This document shows positions 1-8,577 of a stretch of DNA of 64,000 nucleotides, piece after piece. How positions within the stretch are numbered: the stretch's first letter is position 1; the number at the start of each line of letters is the position of its first letter. The position numbers were made by a program, and so were the translations under genes. Below the pieces are notes generated by a model. The model did no database searches. It was not told where the DNA came from and saw only the letters and a list, made by a program, of their open reading frames with translations. Origin of the DNA: Oligoflexia bacterium (GTDB taxonomy: Bacteria; Bdellovibrionota; Bacteriovoracia; Bacteriovoracales; Bacteriovoracaceae); the NCBI GenBank assembly GCA_024229115.1, contig JAAEST010000122.1, forward strand, positions 62,001 through 126,000. The letters are read 5' to 3'.

Positions 1-503
1 TGAGAACACTGATTGAAGTAGGTCAAACTACTTATAATGATAATGAAAACTTAGAAGCAAGAAAGAATTTTATGTGGTCAGCTACCACAGCTCTTAATGG
101 AATTATCGGAGTCGGTGTTCCTCATGATTGGACAACACATATGATTGGTCATGAGTTAACGGCTTGTTTTGGAATTGCTCATGGAAGAACTCTTGCGATA
201 ATTCTTCCTTATCTACTTAAGGAAAGAAAGCAAAACAAAAGAGCGAAACTTCTTCAATATGCTGACCGTGTTTGGGATCTTAGAGAAGGAAGTGAAGACG
301 AAAGAATCGAGGGAGCTATTGCGAAAACAGAAGAGTTCTTTAATTCTCTTGATATCGTAACGAATCTCACTCATTATGGAATAGATGATAAAGGTATCGA
401 AAAGGTTCTCTCTAATATGGAAAAGATGGGACTTACTGCTTTATCTGAGACTCAGGACTTGGGTCTTGATGTTGTTAAGAAAATATTAGTGAGTGCGAAA
501 TAA
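1..503 (+). CDS. Iron-containing alcohol dehydrogenase, C-terminal part (5' truncated by window)
   Basis: The reading frame is open from base 3, so only the C-terminal ~166 residues are present. The segment carries the helical metal-binding motif of Fe-dependent (type III) alcohol dehydrogenases, GHELTACFGIAHGRTLAII, with the spaced histidines that ligate the metal. The later region (KILVSAK at the end) resembles the NADPH-dependent YqhD/butanol-dehydrogenase branch. The expected reaction is reversible reduction of aldehydes to alcohols in the cytoplasm. The next gene starts 3 bp after the stop, so the two may be co-transcribed. Family is secure; substrate is unknown. Confidence 0.88.
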   Translation, partial: RTLIEVGQTTYNDNENLEARKNFMWSATTALNGIIGVGVPHDWTTHMIGHELTACFGIAHGRTLAIILPYLLKERKQNKRAKLLQYADRVWDLREGSEDERIEGAIAKTEEFFNSLDIVTNLTHYGIDDKGIEKVLSNMEKMGLTALSETQDLGLDVVKKILVSAK

Positions 504-506
504 TCA

Positions 507-986
507 ATGAAAGTAAGAAGGTTAGCAGAGCAGGACTTTGAAAAAGTATTAAAACTAAATAATGCAAATACTCCTGCAGTATCTGAAATTAACATGGAAG
601 AATTGCAATGGTTGGTGAATCAATCGTTGCATTCTCTTGTGGTAGAAGACTCTAACAACTTACTTGTTGGTTTCTGTATCATTCTTCCTCCGGCCATTAA
701 TTACAAGAGTGATAATTATCGTTGGATTAGTGAAAAATATGGGGACTTTGAATATCTTGATCGAGTTGTTATTGCTGAAGAGTTTAGAGGTCTCGGTTGT
801 GGAAGAGACCTTTATCAACATTGGTTTGAAAAAGCTCAGGCAAAGAATCTCATTCTCGAAGTAAATATTCGACCAATGAATGAATCTTCAATTCTCTTTC
901 ATGAAAAGCTTGGCTTTAAGGTAGTTGGTGAACAAGATACTGAAGGTGGTAAGAAACGCGTTCAATATATGAGGTTTACACGTTAG
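507..986 (+). CDS. GNAT-family N-acetyltransferase
   Basis: A 159-residue single-domain protein of usual GNAT length. The acetyl-CoA pyrophosphate-binding signature Q/RxxGxG/A is present as RGLGCGR (residues 94-100), followed by a helix. The C-terminal NESSILFHEKLGFK is the typical motif B region. It should transfer an acetyl group from acetyl-CoA to an unidentified amine or protein N-terminus. It lies 3 bp downstream of the alcohol dehydrogenase and converges on the DUF819 gene, whose stop is immediately adjacent. No substrate can be inferred. Confidence 0.85.
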   Translation: MKVRRLAEQDFEKVLKLNNANTPAVSEINMEELQWLVNQSLHSLVVEDSNNLLVGFCIILPPAINYKSDNYRWISEKYGDFEYLDRVVIAEEFRGLGCGRDLYQHWFEKAQAKNLILEVNIRPMNESSILFHEKLGFKVVGEQDTEGGKKRVQYMRFTR

Positions 987-2096
987 CTAAAAACTTATTT
1001 TTATAAGTTGGGCCATGGCAAGACCTAAGTAATTTCCAATTGCATAACCCATTAATCCACAAGTTAAGCCAGAAACAATAACTTCTTTATTGTTCATAGA
1101 TTTTGCCACTGGAGCAACAAATGCTGGGCCAAAGACAGAGGCAACATTAGTAATTAAAGCTGTATCAATATCAATTTTAAAAATCTTAGCTCCAAAGAAA
1201 TGAAGTCCTATCGCGAGGGCTAGAACAATTGAGACATAGAGAACAACTTGAGTAGCATTTTGGGCAAGCGAATTAAAATCGCACATTGCACCGAGGCCTA
1301 AACAGAAAATATAAATAAAATATTCACCTGTTACAAATGAACTTTTTAGTTGTTGAATTTTAGGTGAGAAAGAGAAGACAACACCTAAAGTTGTACACGA
1401 TAAGAGAATAATTGGAGCTGACATCTTTCCTGTCATTAATAACGAAAGTCCAACTGAAATTCCTGCTACAGATAAAGCAAGTAGGAATGATTTAATCACA
1501 TCTTTAACGTTGAGATTATTTTCTTTTTGCGAATTATCATCAGTATTTAAAAATTGATACTCTGGAAAGTAGGGAGCAAGTACCTTCTTTGCAATTGTCA
1601 GCACAAAGATCATGTAAAATGAAGAGACGAAAATATCAGCGGCATTTACCAGGAGAAACAACTCATTATTAATACCTAAGGCCTTGCCAATAGCACTCAT
1701 ATTCACTGTTCCCCCAGAATAGACACCGACAAGCATACCTCCAATTTTCCAAGCTTCACTTTGTACATCTCGAAAAAAGAAAGTCACACAAAATGTGGCC
1801 AAGCAGATACTTACTAAGCTGATAATGAAACTAGTAATAACAGAGCGAGTATTCGCTAACCACGATTTAATATCTAAAGAAAAAAGGAGAAGAGGAACGG
1901 CCAGTAGCACAGAACCTTCGACAATCTGATTAATGACTTGTTTGTTAATGATAGATGGGAATAAGTTACCAAAAACTATTCCGACAAAGTAGCACCAAAC
2001 AACGGTTCCAAAAAAAGATATAATTTTAGATTTCTTTTCTAAAAAAAGAATTAGCCCAGGAAGGCTAAAAAGAGCAATAACTTGTAATGTATTCAT
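987..2096 (-). CDS. DUF819-family integral membrane protein
   Basis: A 369-residue, strongly hydrophobic protein with about ten or eleven predicted membrane segments. It matches the DUF819 (YjcL-like) pattern, including the conserved GGMLVGVYSGGTVNMSAIGK loop around residues 118-140 and a second glycine-rich half ending in LMGYAIGNYLGLA. The internal two-fold arrangement suggests a transporter, but no substrate is established for the family. Its start overlaps the stop of the upstream TetR gene by one base (TAATG), so the two are translated together and the regulator probably controls this gene. Confidence 0.85.
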   Translation of the reverse strand: MNTLQVIALFSLPGLILFLEKKSKIISFFGTVVWCYFVGIVFGNLFPSIINKQVINQIVEGSVLLAVPLLLFSLDIKSWLANTRSVITSFIISLVSICLATFCVTFFFRDVQSEAWKIGGMLVGVYSGGTVNMSAIGKALGINNELFLLVNAADIFVSSFYMIFVLTIAKKVLAPYFPEYQFLNTDDNSQKENNLNVKDVIKSFLLALSVAGISVGLSLLMTGKMSAPIILLSCTTLGVVFSFSPKIQQLKSSFVTGEYFIYIFCLGLGAMCDFNSLAQNATQVVLYVSIVLALAIGLHFFGAKIFKIDIDTALITNVASVFGPAFVAPVAKSMNNKEVIVSGLTCGLMGYAIGNYLGLAMAQLIKISF

Positions 2097-2755
2097 TAAT
2101 CTTCCTCATGAGTTTTAATGACAGCATTTGCATTCTCGATGGCATTTTGTTGGGCCATTTCAAAATTTGGATCAGAATTATCTCCTCCTGAAATAATTAG
2201 AGCTCCAATAATGATAGAGTGCAATTTTTCACTTAAGTTTTCCGTATTTCTTAATTGCTTGTATATTCCCTTACCGATACCTAGAGTTAAAACCTGTTCA
2301 ATTCTTTCTCGCATTAAAGGAATATAATCTTGATTACTCTCTCGTTCTTTAGATTGAAAAAGTGAGAGATAGTAAAAATATAACCACAGTCTTCCGTGAT
2401 GTGGATAGCTTCTACAAAAATTGTAAAGTATCTCAATATAAGTTTCGATTCCCTTAAACTCTTGTTGGAAGAGAGTTCTATCTAAGTAGAAGTTTATATA
2501 TTTAATTGATTCTTGAGAGACGTGAAGAATGGCACAATCTAAAATATTAGGACCATCCTTATTACCAAAATGATAATGAATACTTCCTAAACTAATTTTT
2601 AGTTCATCGGCTAACTTTTGGAACGTAACATTAGGCACTCCGATTTTTTCAGCTAACTTCAAATAACCCTCAATGATATAGATTTGTTTCTCAGAAAGTA
2701 TGATCTGCTCAGTAAATTTCCTTTTATAGTGAGAAAAATCGTCTAGGGTGGTCAT
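2096..2755 (-). CDS. TetR/AcrR-family transcriptional regulator
   Basis: A 219-residue protein with an N-terminal helix-turn-helix typical of TetR regulators: FQKLADELKISLGSIHYHF around residues 45-63, followed by a helical ligand-binding domain with no recognisable specificity. It is the first gene of a two-gene operon with the DUF819 membrane protein and is divergent from the lipoprotein at 2875. The 119-bp AT-rich divergent region is where an operator should lie. I could not pick out a convincing palindrome there. A small molecule exported or imported by the DUF819 protein is a reasonable inferred ligand. Confidence 0.85.
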   Translation of the reverse strand: MTTLDDFSHYKRKFTEQIILSEKQIYIIEGYLKLAEKIGVPNVTFQKLADELKISLGSIHYHFGNKDGPNILDCAILHVSQESIKYINFYLDRTLFQQEFKGIETYIEILYNFCRSYPHHGRLWLYFYYLSLFQSKERESNQDYIPLMRERIEQVLTLGIGKGIYKQLRNTENLSEKLHSIIIGALIISGGDNSDPNFEMAQQNAIENANAVIKTHEED

Positions 2756-2874
2756 GATAAGTGCCTGTTTTTATATTTATTTTTGAAGTCATTTTCAACT
2801 TAATTGTAAATCTATTTAACTATTTTGTAAAATTTTATAAATAAAAAACCTATTAGAAAAGTCAGGAGGACTCT

Positions 2875-5037
2875 TTGAGAGTGCTTATTCAAGCGGTAAC
2901 AATAATGTTACTTTTCACATCACTCAGCTGCGGTATCGTCAAAGATGAAGCTCCAGATACCGAGACTTTCAATCTTGAAGGCTTAGGCCCTGCTTGCCCA
3001 ATTGAAACAAGTAATCTTGCAAAAATTTTAGATGAGGATATATCAAGATCTTTAGATTGCTTGGAAGACAATCTCATAAAGTTTACCCAATTTGTGAGAC
3101 TACAAGATAGTAAAGAAGTAAAACGAGTAGAATTAGAAAAATTTGTAAATAAGTTTCTATCTTCTGAACCTAATGAAGTAAAAAAATATTTAAATATTAT
3201 CTTTAGAGTGAATGCACTAACACTTGGCGGTGATGAATCTAAAATTAGTGTGAAGGCCATTCCTCTGTTTATGGACCTTATTCGAATTGTGAATACTTAT
3301 GGTCGAGATATAAAAAAATATATTCATGATATTAATGAAGATAACTATCTCGAAAATAGAGAAAGCTTTCTACAAGTATTAAACGGTTTTTCAAAAAGTT
3401 TTCTTCAAGTTCTTAGAAACTCTAATGCTAAGAGTTACAATCTAGATATTCTAGAATTACTAAGAGATATTAAACTTGCTGGAAAATTTTCAGATGATGA
3501 GCTTAATCTCAAAAGTGTAGAAGATATGCTCTTTTTAAAGAGGCTCATTCTTACAGGAGATCCCCTCTTTATCGATACGATTTCTTTTGAAAGATTGATC
3601 TCTCTTGCTCCTCAGTTGGTGAGAATATATTTCGATGTCATTGAGGCGAGAAAGAAAAGCTTTGTTAAAGAATCACATTTTTATAAATTTCTTTTAAGTT
3701 CTGTTAAAGAGCTGAGAAGTATAATCTTCAAGAATCCTAGAGATGAAGTTTTCTTCTTTGATACGGATTTAATTAATCTTCTCTATCACTTTGTTGAGGA
3801 TCGAAACTGGAATAAGATTGGTGTCAGTATTCAAGTATTTAAAGTTGATGTTATTGGAGGAGATGTTAATTTCTATAACTCTAATGATATTGAAAAATTA
3901 TTTACATACGGAACAGAAGTCTTCGAGTCTCTTTTCTTCTTTAGCCACACATTTGATTTGCTAGAACCAATTTTAATGAGTGAAGATGAGATTACGGATC
4001 TTACTTTTCCGCCATCAGAAGAATATGAAATAATTAACCAGAAGAGAATTGTTCAGCTTTGGCATGAATTTGTAGAAGTGACAAAATCTTATCGAACATT
4101 TCCTCAAGAAGATAATCTCTCAAGGTTTAGTTATCAGTTTAATAGAAGTCGTTGGGGGTATCTCCTGCAATCAGTACTTCGTTATGCTGCTGATAAACTA
4201 TTTGAAGTTTATCATACAGACCTTACGATAAAAGGAAGACAGTCTGTCTCTAAAGATCAGGTTCGAAATATTGTTATCTATTATCGGGAAATTCTTGAAG
4301 AATTTGACTTATGGCCTAAGGATTTAGAAAGGCTTGTTAAAGAACTCGTCATGGGGAGCGATCTCTTTCAGTATTCTTCTAATGGAGATCTCTATCTACA
4401 AAAAGTAGAAATAACTCAATATTTACCGACGGTGATTGGAGCTAATATCATTGGTAAAGAGGTTCACCAGCAACTAGCAAATTATTGTGACCCTGATCAT
4501 ACTAACTCATTTCCAATAGAATGTTATAGGGAATATTTCTTCGATTCATTATTCTATGACTTAGGTAAATCGAAGAATTTTCCAAATTTTTATGATTATT
4601 TCAAAAAAGTTACGAAGAAAGATACACATAAATATTTAGAAGATGCTGAAAAAATGGCCAGAGTCGATCCTGATCCAATATTGCCAATGACTAAAACTGA
4701 CCTTTCAAGACTTGTGACAAGTATGTCTAATACAGAAGGACTTTTTCTTAGGTATGACAAAGATCGCGACGGAGTTCTTGATTATTACGAATTAGGAGTG
4801 ATCTATAAAGTTCTAGAAAATACCTTAGCAGAGGAAGCCAACCTCAAACCTGGTAGTAAATTACTTAAATCTTTATTTTATTTCATAGTGAAAAAACAAA
4901 AAGAACCTTCTGCTGCACGATTAATTTGGTTTCATGTCTTTGGTAGAAAGAAGAATGTGAGGGCCAATCGTAATGTAATTGCAGGAGTTTTAAAATTATT
5001 TGGTCATAAAAAAGACAAACGTGGAGTGTTTAAATGA
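2875..5037 (+). CDS. Large secreted lipoprotein with a C-terminal EF-hand
   Basis: The TTG start is set by a strong AGGAGG at 2863-2868. Residues 1-19 form a lipoprotein signal with lipobox LSCG (Cys19). The rest (720 residues in total) is mostly helical and charged, with no family I recognise. Near residue 627 there is a good EF-hand loop, DKDRDGVLDYYEL, so calcium binding is likely. It is the first gene of a coupled operon: the PLP enzyme starts inside its last codons (ATGA). It probably works at the outer or inner membrane with the downstream lipid-degrading proteins. The function is unknown. Confidence 0.75.
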   Translation: MRVLIQAVTIMLLFTSLSCGIVKDEAPDTETFNLEGLGPACPIETSNLAKILDEDISRSLDCLEDNLIKFTQFVRLQDSKEVKRVELEKFVNKFLSSEPNEVKKYLNIIFRVNALTLGGDESKISVKAIPLFMDLIRIVNTYGRDIKKYIHDINEDNYLENRESFLQVLNGFSKSFLQVLRNSNAKSYNLDILELLRDIKLAGKFSDDELNLKSVEDMLFLKRLILTGDPLFIDTISFERLISLAPQLVRIYFDVIEARKKSFVKESHFYKFLLSSVKELRSIIFKNPRDEVFFFDTDLINLLYHFVEDRNWNKIGVSIQVFKVDVIGGDVNFYNSNDIEKLFTYGTEVFESLFFFSHTFDLLEPILMSEDEITDLTFPPSEEYEIINQKRIVQLWHEFVEVTKSYRTFPQEDNLSRFSYQFNRSRWGYLLQSVLRYAADKLFEVYHTDLTIKGRQSVSKDQVRNIVIYYREILEEFDLWPKDLERLVKELVMGSDLFQYSSNGDLYLQKVEITQYLPTVIGANIIGKEVHQQLANYCDPDHTNSFPIECYREYFFDSLFYDLGKSKNFPNFYDYFKKVTKKDTHKYLEDAEKMARVDPDPILPMTKTDLSRLVTSMSNTEGLFLRYDKDRDGVLDYYELGVIYKVLENTLAEEANLKPGSKLLKSLFYFIVKKQKEPSAARLIWFHVFGRKKNVRANRNVIAGVLKLFGHKKDKRGVFK

Positions 5038-6455
5038 AAATGCCTGAAAGTGGAGTTGATAAAAGTAGTCTCTTTAATAAGATGAGCGAAGTTCGTGATA
5101 ATGATATTAAATGGAAGGAAGGAAAAGCATTCAGTTTAGTCTTTAATGGTGGAGAAGAGATCACAGAGATTATTAAAGAAGCTTATACAATGTTTTTTTC
5201 AGAAAATGGTTTAAACCCTTCAGCATTTCCAAGTCTTAAAAAATTTGAAAATGAAGTCGTTCAAATGACTGCCAATCTACTAAATGGAGTAGAGAGTGCT
5301 GGAAATATGACAAGTGGAGGAACTGAGTCGATTCTTATGGCTATTAAAACAGCTCGTGAATGGGCAAGAGCAAATAAGCCAGAGATTAAAGAACCTGAAC
5401 TTATTATGCCTAAATCAGCTCACCCAGCATTTAATAAAGGTGGGCACTATTTCGGCGTTAAAATTATCACCATTCCTACTAAGTCTGATTATAGAGCGGA
5501 CGTGGAGGCTATGGAGAAGGCGATCACTAAAAATACGATAATGCTTGTTGGTTCAGCACCTTCATATCCTCAAGGAGTAATTGACCCAATTGAAGACATT
5601 GCGGCACTGGCAAAGAAGAATAACCTCTTAATGCATGTTGATGCTTGCGTTGGTGGAGTCGTACTACCATTTTATAAAAAACTAGGTGCCGACATTCCTT
5701 CCTTTGATTTCTCTGTCGATGGAGTCACGAGCATGTCTGTTGATCTCCATAAATATGGATATGCAGCTAAAGGCGCCAGTGTAGTTCTTTACAAGAATAA
5801 AACATTAAGAAGATATCAATTTTATGTCACGACAGATTGGCCAGGTGGAATGTATGGTTCACCAACTATTTTAGGGACAAGGCCAGGTGGTGCCATCGCT
5901 GCTGCTTGGGCGATCATGAATTATCTTGGTGAAGAAGGATATTTAAAAATAATAGGGCAAATTAAGGAGACCACAGAAGAGTTTAAGAAACGTGTTGATC
6001 AAATGAAAGGAATTGAGGTCGCAGGTAAGCCAGATATGTCAGTCATCTCTCTCATTTCTCATGATGTTGATATTTTTCAAGTCGGTGATGGTCTTGCTTC
6101 AAGAGGTTGGCACTTAGATATGCAACAGGATCCGAATGCTCTGCATATGACAATTACTTATGCCCATAAAGATTCAATTGATGAGTTTTTTAAAGATCTA
6201 GAATTTGCAGTCAGTGAAGCACGTCAGTTAAGCAATAAGCTTTCAGGCATGAAGACCGCAATGACAAGAGGGCTGTTAAAATCAATGCCTAAAGGAATGG
6301 TTAGTAAGCTTGTTGCTAAAGAAGGACAAAACTTAGGGAATTCTGATAAGAGACCTGAGAAAATGGCTCCCATGTATGGAATGATGGCCGCCATTACAGA
6401 TAATGGTGATAGAGAAAATTTAGTTAAAGATGCCTTGGATAATTTATTCTCATGA
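5034..6455 (+). CDS. Sphingosine-1-phosphate lyase-like PLP-dependent enzyme
   Basis: A 473-residue group II decarboxylase-fold protein that resembles sphingosine-1-phosphate lyases more than amino-acid decarboxylases. Landmarks are SGGTES (94-99) for the PLP phosphate, HVDAC (201-205) with the Asp that contacts the pyridine nitrogen, and the Schiff-base lysine in SVDLHKYGYAAKG (Lys240). That form is very close to the eukaryotic DTHKYGYAPKG signature. Known family members cleave sphingoid-base phosphates to a fatty aldehyde and phosphoethanolamine. The start overlaps the previous stop (ATGA). Unlike eukaryotic enzymes there is no N-terminal membrane helix. A ceramidase-like gene two positions downstream supports the sphingolipid role. 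A related PLP decarboxylase role is the alternative. Confidence 0.82.
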   Translation: MKMPESGVDKSSLFNKMSEVRDNDIKWKEGKAFSLVFNGGEEITEIIKEAYTMFFSENGLNPSAFPSLKKFENEVVQMTANLLNGVESAGNMTSGGTESILMAIKTAREWARANKPEIKEPELIMPKSAHPAFNKGGHYFGVKIITIPTKSDYRADVEAMEKAITKNTIMLVGSAPSYPQGVIDPIEDIAALAKKNNLLMHVDACVGGVVLPFYKKLGADIPSFDFSVDGVTSMSVDLHKYGYAAKGASVVLYKNKTLRRYQFYVTTDWPGGMYGSPTILGTRPGGAIAAAWAIMNYLGEEGYLKIIGQIKETTEEFKKRVDQMKGIEVAGKPDMSVISLISHDVDIFQVGDGLASRGWHLDMQQDPNALHMTITYAHKDSIDEFFKDLEFAVSEARQLSNKLSGMKTAMTRGLLKSMPKGMVSKLVAKEGQNLGNSDKRPEKMAPMYGMMAAITDNGDRENLVKDALDNLFS

Positions 6456-7117
6456 AAGCATTAATATTCTTCTTACTTTGTTTTAGTAGTTATTCTTATG
6501 ATGTCACAGTAGATGTTTCTCAGAAAGGTGACTTGAAAATTTTCAATGCAAAAGCAGTTGGAATTTTTGATGCGAGCGTTGAGAAAGTAACTCAAGGAAT
6601 TATCAACTTTGATGATAAGTGTAATAACCAGAAAAGATCTAAAAGAAAATATATGAAATGGGAAAATAATTGCCCTTTCCATAATGAAAATCTGGTAGAG
6701 GCTGTGAAAGTTCAAAAGTATAATAGTGAGAGAGTAAAGAATAGATATCCTCATTCTGTTTTCTTATTATGGAGAAATATCAACAATAATGGGAAGTATT
6801 CTCATTACGATATTGTTACAAAAGAAAAGAATAATGATGAACTTAAAATTGTTCATCAGATGCTAAATGGATCAGAGGTAAAGGAAATTGTCACTAGTCC
6901 TGAAAGAACAGTCTCTGCTTTTAAGTTCTTGAAAGGCACATATATTATTAAGCCTTTGGCAGAAAAAAAGACGAAGGTTGTTTACATTTACGAATCTAAG
7001 ACTGACCATTGGTTTTTAAAAAGAGACTTTATTGAAGATAAAGTAAAAAGAAATATTGTAAAAGGAACGACTCAAGCATTAGCAACAATACAAGAGTCTT
7101 TAAATAAAGGTATATAA
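6452..7117 (+). CDS. Secreted START/SRPBCC-like protein
   Basis: A 221-residue protein with a short signal peptide (MKALIFFLLCFSSYSYD) and then a domain with START-like features: alternating strands, WFLKRDFIEDKVKRN near the C-terminus, and a final amphipathic helix. START domains bind single lipid molecules in a hydrophobic groove. The call is from fold-level resemblance and is tentative. It lies between the S1P-lyase-like and ceramidase-like genes, overlapping the former by 4 bp and ending 1 bp before the latter. A lipid carrier for this pathway is a natural inference. Confidence 0.6.
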   Translation: MKALIFFLLCFSSYSYDVTVDVSQKGDLKIFNAKAVGIFDASVEKVTQGIINFDDKCNNQKRSKRKYMKWENNCPFHNENLVEAVKVQKYNSERVKNRYPHSVFLLWRNINNNGKYSHYDIVTKEKNNDELKIVHQMLNGSEVKEIVTSPERTVSAFKFLKGTYIIKPLAEKKTKVVYIYESKTDHWFLKRDFIEDKVKRNIVKGTTQALATIQESLNKGI

Positions 7118-7118
7118 A

Positions 7119-7832
7119 GTGAATTATAATGTTACACCTCTCGCTCCGAGTTGCCCTTGGCATCATCTCCATACAATTGCACCTACGAATGTCGATTGGT
7201 GTGAGGCTTCGGTTTGTGGATGGATTAATGAACCTGCAAATACTTGGTCAAATCTAGCATACTTGATTCTAACGATTTGGGCCTATCAACAAACAAAAAA
7301 TAAAGAGGGAAGCCCGTTAAAAGCATTTGCACCAGCTTTCTTCTTTATGGGATTTTTCAGTTTTGTTTATCACGCCAGCTATAATTTCTTTAGTCAGTGG
7401 CTAGACTTTGTCGGCATGTTTTTAATGACCGGTCTCTTTATCTCTCTCAATTTCTACAGACTAGGTATTTTGAAGCGAGCAAATATTTTTAAATTCTATG
7501 GCTGGTTCAATGTTATTTTTGGAATTCTTGTCATTATTTTCTATCTAACCTATGTTCCAATACAATCTCTGATTTTGATTCATGCTTTATTTTTGATTGG
7601 TAGTGAAGTTAAGTTAAGAAAATCTCCCGAAAGGAAACCTTATAAGCCTTTTGTTATCGCTGTTTTACTAATACTTGTTGCTGCGACCTTTTCAATTTTA
7701 GATGTTACGAGAACATGGTGTAATCCTGATAACCATTTCATCCAAGGACATGCTCTTTGGCATTTGATTAGTGCTGCTTCGCTTGGTTTTGCCTTTAAAT
7801 TCTACTCACAGTTTAATTATGATAAAGAATAG
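7119..7832 (+). CDS. Alkaline-ceramidase-like (CREST family) membrane hydrolase
   Basis: A 237-residue polytopic protein with about seven membrane segments and a GTG start right after the previous stop. It carries the alkaline ceramidase landmarks: DWCE (26-29), the zinc-site histidine in FVYHASYN (His85), the aspartate in QWLDFVG (Asp96), and GHALWH (His211 and His215). Together these are the His/Asp/His/His set of the ACER/CREST metal site. Known members hydrolyse ceramide to a sphingoid base and a fatty acid. It sits in one operon with the S1P-lyase-like gene, which gives two of the steps needed to dismantle ceramide. A sphingosine kinase is not visible nearby. Confidence 0.85.
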   Translation: MNYNVTPLAPSCPWHHLHTIAPTNVDWCEASVCGWINEPANTWSNLAYLILTIWAYQQTKNKEGSPLKAFAPAFFFMGFFSFVYHASYNFFSQWLDFVGMFLMTGLFISLNFYRLGILKRANIFKFYGWFNVIFGILVIIFYLTYVPIQSLILIHALFLIGSEVKLRKSPERKPYKPFVIAVLLILVAATFSILDVTRTWCNPDNHFIQGHALWHLISAASLGFAFKFYSQFNYDKE

Positions 7833-8568
7833 AATTTTTATATTATTAATACTTTTCGTTACTTCTTTAGAGGCGAAGTGGGATTTCAAGTTAGAGCAAC
7901 TTGCAAGAAGTTATCCTACTGGTTTTTATTTAAAATCAAATGTCGGATACTCCCTAAACTTTTGGGAGAAAGATAAGAAAGCACTTTATGGATATGGAAG
8001 AATTGCAGCAGAAGCTCAAACTAGCTTTGTCGTAAATACGGCCTCGGTCATTGTTGATTTTAATCCTATAAGCTTTGTTAATTTATTTGGTGGTCTTAGT
8101 AAAACAAACCGTAATATTTCTGATATTTCAAGCTTTTCATGTGAGCTTGTGACTTGTCGAGGTAAGCTGGATAGAAGTTACTATGGTTATCGTCTGGCTC
8201 TTGGAGCGGGTAAGTTCTTTCTGATGGGGGAAACAAAATACACTAATATCGAGTTAACAACAGGAAATAATCGTCTTTTTGTTGATGAATTATCATCTAC
8301 TCTAGGGAGCCCTAATAAGGACAGATTAGAACAACACACTCTCGCTTTAGGGTACTCTTCAATAATGACTTTGAGCCAATTTAATAGAATGAATAATACA
8401 AATCAAAAATCTCAAATGCATTATCTGCTCTATCGTAAGTTTTTTAATAAAGAGCTAGAGCTTAAGGTGGGACCTGGTTTTTTTAGATCTCGTGTTCAAG
8501 ATAATCATTTTTCGATTATTAGCTTACTTACTTGGAATATTAAAGCAGGTCCATTGCTGTCTCATTAA
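7819..8568 (+). CDS. Putative outer-membrane beta-barrel-like protein
   Basis: Read from the ATG at 7819 this is a 249-residue protein with a clean signal peptide (MIKNRIFILLILFVTSLEA). An upstream start at 7771 would put 16 unlikely residues before that signal. The mature part alternates polar and aromatic residues in strand-sized blocks (YGYRLALGAGKFFLMGETKY), the look of a small outer-membrane barrel, but no family is recognised. It overlaps the ceramidase-like gene by 14 bp and ends 9 bp before the M91-like gene, so it belongs to the same operon. Confidence 0.6.
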   Translation: MIKNRIFILLILFVTSLEAKWDFKLEQLARSYPTGFYLKSNVGYSLNFWEKDKKALYGYGRIAAEAQTSFVVNTASVIVDFNPISFVNLFGGLSKTNRNISDISSFSCELVTCRGKLDRSYYGYRLALGAGKFFLMGETKYTNIELTTGNNRLFVDELSSTLGSPNKDRLEQHTLALGYSSIMTLSQFNRMNNTNQKSQMHYLLYRKFFNKELELKVGPGFFRSRVQDNHFSIISLLTWNIKAGPLLSH

Positions 8569-8577
8569 GGAAAGAAT

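Noticed and set aside
2889..3260. 123-codon open frame on the minus strand
   Set aside because: Antisense to the large lipoprotein gene, which has a lipobox and a strong ribosome binding site; this one has neither.
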